A DNA stretch of 64,000 nucleotides from Ophiosphaerella korrae (lineage: Eukaryota; Ascomycota; Dothideomycetes; Pleosporales; Phaeosphaeriaceae). Under the pieces are notes generated by a model. It was not told where the DNA came from. It was given only the letters and a program-made list of their open reading frames with translations, and searched no databases. How positions within the stretch are numbered: the first letter of the stretch is position 1; each line of letters begins with the position of its first letter. Below are positions 1-9,071 of this stretch, piece by piece. The stretch covers positions 1 to 64,000 of the forward strand of contig JALNQF010000204.1 in NCBI GenBank assembly GCA_028456385.1, in the 5' to 3' direction. The position numbers were made by a program, and so were the translations under genes.

Positions 1-1
1 A

Positions 2-68
2 TCTACACCATGGCGCTGGTGCGCCCCTTCCCACTACCACTACACACGCCGCGCGCATCAAGCACGCC

Positions 69-167
<99 letters not shown>

Positions 168-484
168 TACGCATCCACAACTCTTCAGCCACCGTCTACC
201 AAATCCCTTTCCTCAACCACACGCCCCCGCCACTACGCAAACACCCCTCACCCCCCCAGCATCCCCAAGCTCGCCTTGCTGACCAAATCCTACCCGACTT
301 AGCCTCCCCAGCACATCTCCTCCCCGTCCTCGATCCGAATCTTTCCATCCTTGATACAGCTCCACCAAACGCCCTGCACACGGCCCGCCTCGCGAAAACG
401 CAAACACAATGCCCCAGTCTGCAGCCGGACGCGGTGTGTATGCGTAGGTCCGAAGTGTCGGGGGCGCGAGGGTTTGTGGGCTGA
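2..484 (+). CDS. Doubtful 5'-partial reading frame interrupted by poly-C
   Basis: One frame stays open from base 2 to a TGA at 482-484. The part after the poly-C (170 onward) reads like protein, for example NSSATVYQIPFLNH and LPVLDPNLSILDTAPP, and codon use looks fungal. No family is recognised. The two poly-C runs would code only for proline, and their length decides the frame, so the join to the upstream part is not safe. It could be the end of a gene that starts left of the window, or chance openness in C-rich DNA. A G-rich stretch follows immediately. Confidence 0.25.
70..167. repeat. Poly-C homopolymer pair (51 C, GGG, 44 C)
   Basis: Bases 70-120 are 51 consecutive C, 121-123 are GGG, and 124-167 are 44 consecutive C. 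Runs of this length are rare in fungal genomes. They may be a real unstable tract or a consensus or gap-filling artefact. The complementary strand is a long poly-G run able to form quadruplexes. Confidence 0.9.
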
Positions 485-1437
485 GTGGTGGGGCGAGGCG
501 GATACTGTGGCGATGGGCGGGACAATGTATGGGCTGGAGTGTGGTAGGGATGGAGTTGGAGGTAGGATGGGGTTTTTGAGGGGAGTGGAGAGGAAGGGTG
601 GGTAGATGTGGTGAGGACTAGGTAGGGAGGGGGGGGGGAGGGGAAAGGGGTTTGTGGTGAAAGGGTGAGGGGAGGGGGACGGGGACGGGGAAGGGGAAGG
701 GTGGTGGGCATGGTGTGTATACTCATTTTGTGTTGGTGGACTAGAAATCTAAAGGTTCTGAGGCTTCAATGTGGAATTTTGTTCATACTTAACATGTCCT
801 ATAATTTTTTTAAATTTTTTTTCAAACTCAAATATAGCGAGTGAAGCTATTATTCTTTGAATCCTCGTACTACGCCAGTTTTATATCTGAGATCATGCTG
901 GTGGTATACTTATTTTTGAAGTTTACTGGTCGTGCCTGCAGCGCAAGTTGCAAGAATACAGTTCTATATCACTACGTCAAACTTCCTAATGAACGCATAG
1001 GGAATAGCAGTAATCAACTGACAATGATTATGGGTGTAGGGCACTAGATGTTTGCTATAGTCAGTAGTGGCATGACAAAAATGATTGAAACCTTGAGAAA
1101 TAAATAATACAAGTCCTCAAGCCTACCCGGACATGTTTTGAGATATCACTATGCCCTGTATCCTCTACAATGGAATGATTTGCCCGTTGGTCAAGTATAG
1201 TAGAAACCTTCATCTTTCGCATACTATTGCACTGCATCGCGAAAAGATAGTGAATTTGTTCCGGAATTTTCTCACTTTGGACAATGGTATAGGTCACAAA
1301 TGCCAGCGCATGCAACGAGTGCATAAATGAAAACGAACGGACGTTATATCCTAGATAAGCTGACAAGTATATAGACCTGCGAATCCGAAATCATACGGCG
1401 CATAGCACATTGATCGTAACGACAGAACACCTGATTG
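485..1437. other. Non-coding stretch, G-rich then AT-rich
   Basis: From about 485 to 720 the + strand is strongly G-rich, with repeated GGGG blocks near 669-701 that fit a G-quadruplex pattern. From 730 to 1437 it turns AT-rich with no supported gene. Short open frames here lack protein-like composition. The right part holds the 3' flank of the alpha-amylase. Confidence 0.5.
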
Positions 1438-3308
1438 TCACTGCCATGTCCCACTTACACTAGCGCTTCCCTGGCATGCTGGTGCTGCATAAGACCTGTT
1501 CGGATCACTCTCCCATGTGACCGAGCCCCCGCTTGCCACTTTCACAAACTTATATTGCACCGACGATCCGGCAGTAATTGGTAGAGTTATTGTCCACACT
1601 GGGTTGCTAGACGTGTAGGATGATGCAGACATAGCAGGTGCATCGCTTGGGTTCCAGTTACCTAGCTGTGCAGTGTTGCCTACAATCTTAATCGTGTCGC
1701 CCGGAACGGTTGTGACGCGTTGGGTAAAGGTGACAGAGACCGTTGCTGGGCACGAAGTGGAGCTCGGCTGCGCGCTTGTTTGCAGCGTCGTGGGCGTGCC
1801 ACTCGAGGATGCAGTGCTTGCAAGAAGAACCACAGGGTTGCCGCTGCTGGCAGTCACGCAGACCTGGCCATTTCCGTCAGCCGTGATTATCGTACTACTG
1901 CCGCTGAAGACATCCGTCCAGCGCCCATTGGCCTTTTGCGTGTTGAAGCAATGCTGGGCATTGGATCCGCCACCAGCATTCGTCGTCAGAACAACAAGGT
2001 TCCCGCCAGCACGGGACCAAGCATATGCAGTGCTCGAAACGTAAAGGTGGGTGTGGTCGCTTCCTGCCAAGCCGCCAGCCGACTTTCGCGCTCCATTGAG
2101 CTTCTTGATGGCTTGGAACATGTCTGTGGTGGTTTTGAAGCCGCTGCGCCATAAGTCTTCACGATTGGCTGGATCATCACCACCGCCATATGCTTGTTCA
2201 GTCCCATAGTATACGATTGGAATACCGCGAGAGAGAATCACGAAAGCCAACGCATTCTTGAGCAGTGTCTGGTCATTCTTAACATTCAGCCATCGTTTGT
2301 TGTCATGGTTGTCGAGAAACGTGCCCAACGCTGAAGGATCAGGGAAAGTATTGCTGACTGTGTTGATCATATCTACAAGGTCTTGCGAGCTTCCGGTCTG
2401 TTGATAGAATCGGTTCATGGAATAATACGTTGCATAGTTCAGGAGGCCAGGCATCAACTTTGCATATTGAACAAGATATGTGGGGTTGCCATCCCAGACC
2501 TCACCGATACTGTAAACACCAGCGGCAGAGGCAAAGCCCGGCCAAAAGTCCTTCTGGACATGTTTGACGGTGTCGATGCGGACGCCATCAAACTGATACT
2601 CTTGGACAAGCCACTTTACCCATGTGTTCAAGAGAGTCCGGATCTCAGTGGATTGGGTATTCAGATCTGGAAGTCGAGCAATACGGCACTCTTCGATTGA
2701 CGTCTGGTTGGAGTAATTGATGTCACAATCGGTGTGATAAGAGGAGGCTTGGTTGAGTGGTTCTGGTCGATTGTCGGAAATGGCACCAAACCCCATATGG
2801 TTGGCAACAACGTCGATCATGACCCAGACGCCCTTTGATGGATGAGTTTTGACAATTTAAATGACAGTGCTTATATATACCTTGGAATGGGCAGTAGAAA
2901 CAAGGCTCTTCAAATCTGCCGCTGTTCCATAATTGGAGTTGATGGCATACAGGTCCTGCGCCCAGTAGCCATGATAACCACCGGCACTGTCTTTTTTTCT
3001 CGTCAGTATGGCCAACGGTAGTTCCGAGTCCTAGGAATATACTCACTCGCAACTACAGGTGTGATCCAAATTGCGTCAAAGCCCAACTCTTTGATGTAGT
3101 CAATTTTTGACTCTAGGCCTTTGAAAGTCCCACCACAGTAATTTCCAAGATTGCTGCAAGCATCACCACCGGAGTCACTGCTACTGCGGGCAATGCGATC
3201 GGTCAAAACGAAGTAGATGCTACGGGATTTCCAGGCATTGGTGTCCCCTGCTAAAATGAGGGAGGCAAATGACAGGAAAATAGTGATCAATGTTTGAAAA
3301 AATAACAT
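1438..3308 (-). CDS. Secreted alpha-amylase, GH13 with C-terminal CBM20
   Basis: Extracellular endo-acting starch hydrolase of the fungal Taka-amylase type. The three exons are 3308-3047, 2990-2881 and 2832-1438, giving 588 residues. Residues 1-20 ([20 protein letters not shown]) form a signal peptide. The GH13 barrel follows, with [25 protein letters not shown] and the catalytic residues Asp211 ([10 protein letters not shown]), Glu235 (SIGEVWDG) and Asp301 (FLDNHDN). These numbers are close to Taka-amylase 206/230/297. A Ser/Thr-rich linker leads to a CBM20 starch-binding domain (about 485-588) with QLGNWNP and YKFVKV. The start was chosen because it begins the signal peptide about 85 bp below a TATA box. 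Transcription diverges from the LPMO gene at 4330. It looks intact. Confidence 0.95.
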
Positions 3309-3388
3309 CTTGAAGAATTGTGAGGGCTGGGAGCTATCCCTAAGCTGCGGTTTGATGAAGATCGTGATGTTGCGAAGGCTTTGATGTT

Positions 3389-3396
3389 CTTTTATA
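3389..3396 (-). promoter_or_regulatory. TATA box of the alpha-amylase gene
   Basis: TATAAAAG on the minus strand lies about 85 bp upstream of the amylase ATG. A CTGGGG motif, fitting the CreA consensus SYGGRG, lies just upstream at 3415-3420 on the same strand. Confidence 0.6.
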
Positions 3397-4220
3397 CACA
3401 AGTGACCCACTCAGCCCCAGACATAGCCTCCAACGTCCTTCAAAGGTCCTCCACTCGTCCTTCAATCTCAAAAAGGTAACGATTGGTAGCCTTGATGCTA
3501 TCTCTAACAGAAAGACAGCTGATGTCGTGAATCGCAATACTGACAAACTCAAGAGCAGGCTCAAAAGTCTTTGTCGGATGTTCTTGTTCCTGGCGGCCCG
3601 GCTCGTAACCAGTGAAGCATATGAGTGCTGCAGGGGTCAAGGCACAAAATGAATCGTGGTATATATGATCTCGTCTCGGACCGAGATGGACACCGGTAGA
3701 TGAGTGTGAATCGTTGCCTCGTGGACCTGGAGCCGAACATGTGGGGTGCATGAAACGGTCGGCAGTCCCAGTTAGGAAGCTACGAAGCGGATCATGAGCT
3801 CCGAAATATGCCCTTGGCCGCAATTGTTGCAATCTCCGGTGGTGGTTTTGAAACAACTGGCCTGGCGATGAGATGACGGCGGACCGTAAGGCGGAAATGA
3901 CAATGCTGTACAATGCGGCCAGGATCTAATTGGGGCACAAGCGAGCTCCACAACCTCGGGCTGAGGCACAACGTTTTTCGTCCCCGGTTTTTTCGACGCG
4001 GGGACTCCACACTCAAGCACATGGCAATACCGAGAATATATTGGGATGCAGCTGGAGAAGTGCATTTGGCACTCGTGACTATAATGGTTACGTGGTGGAG
4101 TTTATTCCCCAGGTTAGTACCTTCTTGATCCGACTGCTATCCAATTGCAACGATTCCGATACATCACTATACTTAGTGACGGGTTGAAGATTGTTTCTAG
4201 ATATCTATGAGTAGATATAA

Positions 4221-4229
4221 TATATAAAG
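4221..4229 (+). promoter_or_regulatory. TATA box of the AA13 LPMO gene
   Basis: TATATAAAG lies about 100 bp upstream of the ATG at 4330, matching the spacing seen for the amylase gene on the other strand. Confidence 0.6.
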
Positions 4230-4329
4230 TCGACTGAGATGAGTATCGAAGTGTTCTTGGGTCAGCAGCTCAGATTTCAACATTGGAAATTACTGGCCGT
4301 TTTCATTCATTGTTCTGGGAAATATCAGC

Positions 4330-5552
4330 ATGCGTTCGTCAGCTTTAACTTTACTGGCATTCGCTGCAAGTGTCCAAGGACATGGCTATCTCTCGTCTCC
4401 TATGAGTCGCACAGGGCTCAATGCCCAAGCCGGGGCCGACACCTGCCCGGAATGCGCTATTCTCGAACCTGTAACCGCATGGCCAGACCTCGACAGTGCA
4501 GCTGTTGGGCGTAGTGGCCCATGTGGCTACAACGCTCGTGTTTCGGTAGATTGTACGTGGCAGTTTGGATATATCGATTGAGTCCTGCTGATTTCTCTCC
4601 TTTGGCAGACAATCAGCCAGGTCCACGATGGGGGTCGCAACCAGTAATCACGTATACCACCGGCGATACTGTCGGTGTCCAGTGGTGCCTCGACAACAAT
4701 GGAGATCATGGCGGCATGTTTGCATATCGCATCTGCCAAGACCAGGCGCTCGTTGACAAGTTCTTGACACCAGGTTACTTGCCCACTGAAGCCGAAAAGC
4801 AGAGCGCAGAAAAGTGTTTCGAAGCCGGAACACTGAAGTGCACTGATGTAACTGGTCAAACTTGTGGGTTTAACCCAGACTGCCAACAAGGCCAGGCATG
4901 CTGGCGCAATGATTGGTTCACTTGCAAAGGATTCCAAGAGGGTAGTAAATGCCGTGGAGTTGATAATGCACCACTTAACTCTTGCTACACTAGCATCGCT
5001 GGTGGCTACACAGTCAGTTCAAAGATCAAGATTCCCAATTATACATCAAACCATACCTTGTTGTCATTCAAGTGGAACTCCTTCCAAACACCACAGATCT
5101 ATTTGACCTGTGCGGATATTAAGATTGCTGGGTCGGATAGCACCTCTCCGAATCCGCCAGTATCCAGTAAGCCTGCGGCAACTGCGACATCGACTCGAGT
5201 AATTTCAACTCCATCGGCAACTGGTTGCGCAACGCCTGTATCCACAGTCAGTGTAACATTTAACTCCAAGGCAACGACATCGTTTGGTCAGACAATAAAG
5301 GTTGTTGGATCCATCTCGCAGCTAGGAAATTGGAACACTGCATCTGCTCCAGCATTGTCTGCAGATAAGTACACGACATCAAATCCGCTATGGTCAGCGT
5401 CGATAGCTTTACCAGCTGGAACGAGTTTCGAGTACAAGTTTATTAAGGTTGAGAGTAGCGGCGCTGTTAGCTACGAGTCTGGTGCCAATCGTGTGTACAC
5501 AGTGCCGAATGGATGCGAGGGTAAAGCAACCGTGGATACACAATGGAAATAG
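4330..5552 (+). CDS. Starch-active lytic polysaccharide monooxygenase, AA13 with CBM20
   Basis: Secreted copper enzyme that oxidatively cleaves alpha-1,4 bonds in resistant starch. Exons are 4330-4552 and 4609-5552 (56 bp intron), giving 388 residues. A 17-residue signal peptide ends just before His18, so the mature protein starts HGYLSSP with the N-terminal His of the copper histidine brace. The second brace His is His108 in DNNGDHGG, which is mature His91, the position known in the Aspergillus oryzae AA13 enzyme. The axial Tyr is Tyr239 in [10 protein letters not shown] Pro/Ser/Thr linker leads to a CBM20 domain (about 290-388) with QLGNWN and YKFIKV, closely resembling that of the neighbouring amylase. 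The splice was chosen because it restores VDYNQPGPRW. The gene looks intact. Confidence 0.95.
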
Positions 5553-6016
5553 AATTCAAGTACAAGCCTGATATCCGGGCTAGAGGAGTAATCACTGCAA
5601 ATGGAAAATCTAAGTTTCAAAGATTCAATTACTTTTACTAGCTTTCCATCCTCAATCACCATCCAAGATGGTGTAAGAACTCAACTCTACACCACTGCAT
5701 CAGACAGCCCCAAAAGGTAGCAAGGATCAACCAACGTTGATCATTGAGTGCAGGCCAGTATATATCCCCTGCGTTGCAGTCTCACAATGTAGCGACAAAG
5801 AAAGTATGATACTTGATTTGATTACCCCTCGAAAACGATAATAACTCATACTCCAAGACTCCGCGCCAATAACTCGACTTAATATAATCCATAGCCCGGT
5901 TACGGGCATACCACGATTATTCCAACATGTTCGCGACGTTGAAACCGAGCTACCAAACAGTCAGTACAGCTAAACCGTAACATTGGACGATCGGATGAAC
6001 ATACCAGAAATCGCAA
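5553..6016. other. Intergenic region, 3' flanks of convergent genes
   Basis: This lies between the LPMO (+) and the small secreted protein (-). It holds no supported gene, repeat or RNA; only short frames of poor composition are present. Confidence 0.5.
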
Positions 6017-6328
6017 TCATGCTGTGTACTCCTTCGCAACCTTCTCAGTACTCTCCGGCTCAGCCAGCAGAACCCCTTCAACGAGTACCGACTCCAGCGA
6101 CTCCTTGTTTGAAGCATCACCGTCTGATGCTGATTTTGAATCCATTTTTGGTATTCCGTCAGCGTGGAATTTCCACCCGGCCAACCATGCCTTCTGGGAA
6201 GGACGATCTACCGGTTGAGTGCGACGAGCTAACCTTCTTCCAAAATCAGGAGGTTTTTCCCAGATATCGCTGGCGGTGGCCATATGGAATATGGATGTAG
6301 CCGACAAAAGGATGTATGTAAGCTGCAT
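6017..6328 (-). CDS. Small secreted protein, 103 residues, cysteine-free
   Basis: No family is recognised. The reading frame extends upstream to 6469, but the ATG at 6328 is preferred: it starts a signal peptide (MQLTYILLSATSIFHMATAS) and lies about 90 bp below a TATA box. The mature part begins DIWEKPPDFGRRLARR, whose dibasic pairs could be Kex2-type processing sites. It then becomes Ser/Asp/Glu-rich and ends KVAKEYTA. No cysteines are seen, unlike many fungal effectors. An intron near the 3' end that would change the C-terminus cannot be excluded. A role as a secreted peptide precursor or effector is only inference. Confidence 0.55.
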   Translation of the reverse strand: MQLTYILLSATSIFHMATASDIWEKPPDFGRRLARRTQPVDRPSQKAWLAGWKFHADGIPKMDSKSASDGDASNKESLESVLVEGVLLAEPESTEKVAKEYTA

Positions 6329-7490
6329 TTTGAAAGGTTGGGTCGTGTGGAGTTTGTGTTGTAATGAGGATTGTTTGGATTGTGGGTTGGGATATGAGAA
6401 GGCGGAGCTTGAGGGATCTTTATACTTCTGAAGAGACAAATTGCTGAATAGTTTACCATAGTTCAACAATGGGTGAAGGTCTGGGAAAGGGATATGGGGA
6501 TCCGAGAAGGCGGAGAAAGTTGTAGAAGCTGCCAGGGTAACGGCACCTGCATCAATTGGGGTTACTCCTAGCGGAGATGGGAAATGGAGAGAAAGTGGCT
6601 ATCTCCACGGTTACATCCCGTTTGGGAGGAAGTGATTACAGTGGTTACATCCCGCTTGAGACTAGCGGGTCTACTTGTGGGCCTCTTGCTTTTACCAGAA
6701 GTGGCGCTAAAGCGAGTCTAGCGTAGCGCGCCAACGAACCACGAATACAAAACAGCGTTATTCGATATTCATCGAGGGAGGGGAAGAGAGCCTCGCACTC
6801 ACAGAGAGAGGGCGTAGTGTGTTGCCTTGCTAGGCAGCCTCTGGCTTCGGTTTTACGCACGGATCCGTGGATGGACACGTTCCAGGACTATTGCCACATC
6901 CAGTAGAATCTTAATATCAGACGCGCAAAATCAATGGCATTATCTGGCATTTCCAAACAATGTAACCCTTCGAAACTTTGCTTTGCGTTTAATTCGATGG
7001 TGTCCGAGCTTGCTCTAGACTGGGAGAGTTGTATTCTCCAAATGGATGATGTATGAAGCACCCGCGGCACATATCTTCCAACCTCGGAAGTAGCATTACA
7101 TTAATAAAAGAATTCGATCCATTTACTGAATGATTGCGTGGTCTTGATCTGCTACCTTCTATTAGTTTACCGTCTCAGTCTTTCATAGAAAACATGTGGC
7201 GAAATTGTAGTGTAACAAACGTGTCCAATCTACTACGTTGAAAACACTTCTTCCTCATCTTGAAATAAAGATTCGGAATTGCCAGAAAAGGTTAATCCAC
7301 AACGGAAGCTGCAAGCTATGCGTGAAAATAGAAAGTACGACAAGCCACTTTCGTTACTAATTACCCCGCATCCGTCAGGGCGCGTTAGTCAGCCCTTGTC
7401 GTACACAACTACGTCAAGAAACAAAGGTATTTCCCAAACCTACTACTTGACCCAAAAAGATTCCAACATTCCAACCCCGCAATATTCAAC
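6329..7490. other. Intergenic region with short repeats
   Basis: A 12 bp direct repeat, GGTTACATCCCG, occurs near 6609 and again near 6642. A block at about 6660-6880 has a small imperfect hairpin (GCGCTA ... TAGCGC) and unusual composition that could be an old transposon fragment, but no terminal repeats were found. No gene is supported. Confidence 0.35.
6418..6424 (-). promoter_or_regulatory. TATA box of the small secreted protein gene
   Basis: TATAAAG on the minus strand lies about 90 bp upstream of the preferred ATG at 6328 and supports that start over the longer reading frame. Confidence 0.5.
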
Positions 7491-7919
7491 ATGTTGGACC
7501 ACATTAGTATCTCCGTCCCCGCCTCCCGCCTCGAAGAAGTAACAAACTGGTACCTCACCGCCCTCGCACCCCTAGGCTACAGCAAGTACAAAGACTTCCC
7601 AGGTATTGCGGTCGGTCTAGGGCCGGAGAAGTACTCTGTGCCCTTCTGGATTGGTGCAAGTGCCGACAACACGGCGTCAAAGACCCACATTGCCTTTCGG
7701 TGTGCGGATCGTGCGACAGTGGACAAGTTCCATGAGGAGGCGCTCAAAGCGGGAGGAAAGTGCAATGGCAAGCCGGGATTGAGACACATGTATCATTCAA
7801 AGTATTACGCGGCGTTTGTGTTTGATCCGGTGGGGTATGTATTCGGTTGACGAGGGGCAGAGAGAGGCTAACGTTTTTTTTTTAGCAATAATATTGAAGT
7901 TGTAGACCATGGTACATGA
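7491..7919 (+). CDS. Glyoxalase/bleomycin-resistance-fold (VOC) protein
   Basis: A single-module vicinal-oxygen-chelate protein of 125 residues, probably cytoplasmic. Exons are 7491-7834 and 7886-7919; the small second exon restores the classic C-terminus DPVGNNIEVVDHG, where the Glu is the usual metal-ligand position. The N-terminus, LDHISISVP, carries the first metal-ligand His, and THIAFRCADRATVDKF forms the second beta-alpha unit. Members include glyoxalase I-like enzymes and dioxygenases; the substrate cannot be read from sequence. It stands alone, with no pathway neighbours. Confidence 0.85.
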
Positions 7920-8225
7920 TAAAAGGGGTCCCGGCTAGAGAAGGGTCCCCTGGTTGGCAGACCTGGTTGGCCTCTTGATGTGGGCAAAGACGATGTGTGG
8001 GTGATGAACTAGGTTGATAGGAGGCAGACACAGCGCACGTATGATCAATGCAGTTCGTTGGCGTTCTGTTGCTTCTCTGTTCGCAATCAAGTCAATAACA
8101 GAAAGGTTATCAAAGAATATTGTCATAAACTCACTCGTAATGGCTCAATCTTACGAGGTCAACAGGCTGCGCCGCAGTTAGGAAAGTATTCCACCCTGAG
8201 AGAAAGTGATCTTGATTGCATATAT
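7920..8225. other. Short intergenic region between convergent genes
   Basis: Nothing beyond the 3' flanks of the VOC gene (+) and the WW-like gene (-) is seen. Confidence 0.4.
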
Positions 8226-9071
8226 CTAGTAGTCATCGTCGTACCGCTGTTCATCTCTTCCATCATCATATGCCTGATCCATCCTTCCTCCAAACTCAGC
8301 CACGTCATCCACTGCATTATCCCACTTGTTTTCAATGTCCTGTGGAATATCTTCAATATCCTGCACACCATCATCCCACTTATTCTCGACGCGATCTCCA
8401 AAATTCTCAACGCGCCCTACTTGTTCACCCGTCCAATTGGCAGCATTTTCAGGGAAGTTGTCCACATCGTTTTCCACCCTATCACCAAAGTTTTCGACAC
8501 GTCCGACTTGCTCGCCGGTCCAACCGGCAGCATTCTCGGGAAAATTGGTGATCTCATTGCCGAATTCGTCGAAGCGGCGTTCTACACCTTCCTCTGTTTG
8601 GGCGTTAGAATCACGTGATTTATGACGCACATAGAAAAGGGGCACCATACTCATCTCATGTCCCTCGTGCATTAAAAGCGCACCACCTGCTACGCCGGCA
8701 ACACCCGCGGCGGCGTATTTCCAGCCATTTCCGCCGGACTTCTTTTCTTGCTCTCCGCTATTGGTGGGGTTGTAGGAGCCTTGGTTGGCTGCTCCCTGAT
8801 TGGAATATCCGCCCTGGTTATATCCGTAGCCGCCTTGTGGCGTTCCATAGTTGCCTTGCTGTTGCGCATAGCCTGGGCCGGGATATGTGAAGGTGCGTTC
8901 GCCGGATTGTTGGTTGACGAAAACCCAGCGGCCATCGCGGCCGTCCCACTCCGCGTACCATGGCGGCGATACTGGTGGAGGCCCTTGTTGCTGCTGGCCA
9001 CCTTGTTGAGAACCGCCCGATTGCTGTCCTTTATGTGTGAACTCGCTGACAAGGCTATCGAGGAGGCCCAT
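8226..9071 (-). CDS. WW-like domain protein with glycine-rich tract and tandem repeats
   Basis: An adaptor-like protein of unknown role. The ATG at 9071 (MGLLDSLVSEF) is preferred over an upstream in-frame extension. Residues 1-35 are Gln/Gly-rich. A WW-like module at about 36-65 has PPWYAEWDG, then WVFVNQQSGERTF and a final Pro; the second Trp is replaced by Phe. A Gly/Tyr/Gln-rich stretch follows, then a hydrophobic glycine zipper (YAAAGVAGVAGGALL). The C-terminal part has two near-identical 25-residue repeats beginning NFPENAA and containing WTGEQVGRVENFGDRVEN, and an acidic tail. A likely 57 bp intron at 8650-8594 (GTATGG, CTAAC branch, CAG) has no stop and is a multiple of three. Splicing gives 262 residues, retention 281. 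Confidence 0.75.
   Translation of the reverse strand: MGLLDSLVSEFTHKGQQSGGSQQGGQQQQGPPPVSPPWYAEWDGRDGRWVFVNQQSGERTFTYPGPGYAQQQGNYGTPQGGYGYNQGGYSNQGAANQGSYNPTNSGEQEKKSGGNGWKYAAAGVAGVAGGALLMHEGHEMSMVPLFYVRHKSRDSNAQTEEGVERRFDEFGNEITNFPENAAGWTGEQVGRVENFGDRVENDVDNFPENAANWTGEQVGRVENFGDRVENKWDDGVQDIEDIPQDIENKWDNAVDDVAEFGGRMDQAYDDGRDEQRYDDDY

Larger units (their letters stand above)
3309..4329. promoter_or_regulatory. Shared divergent promoter of amylase and AA13 LPMO
   Basis: This 1021 bp gap separates two head-to-head starch genes. Two SYGGRG motifs (CreA-type carbon-repression sites) lie 10 bp apart on opposite strands: CCGGGG read on minus at 3982-3987 and GCGGGG on plus at 3998-4003. A CGGAAAT near 3892 partly matches the AmyR half-site family, but no clean CGG-N8-CGG/AGG was found. 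Open frames inside, such as minus 3440-3913, have implausible composition and are not called. Confidence 0.45.

Noticed and set aside
196..726. 176-codon minus-strand frame over the G-rich block
   Set aside because: Pro/Thr/Ser-rich text mirrors the base skew, and no domain or splice logic supports it.
3880..3900. AmyR binding site in the starch promoter
   Set aside because: CGG triplets are present, but spacing does not fit CGG-N8-CGG/AGG, and CGGAAAT matches only part of the other known form.
3440..3913. 157-codon minus-strand frame inside the starch promoter
   Set aside because: Composition is His/Arg/Ser-rich and shadow-like, and it would occupy a compact divergent promoter.
6645..6878. 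Possible transposon fragment with a 77-codon frame
   Set aside because: Only a small imperfect hairpin is seen; no terminal repeats or transposase motif.
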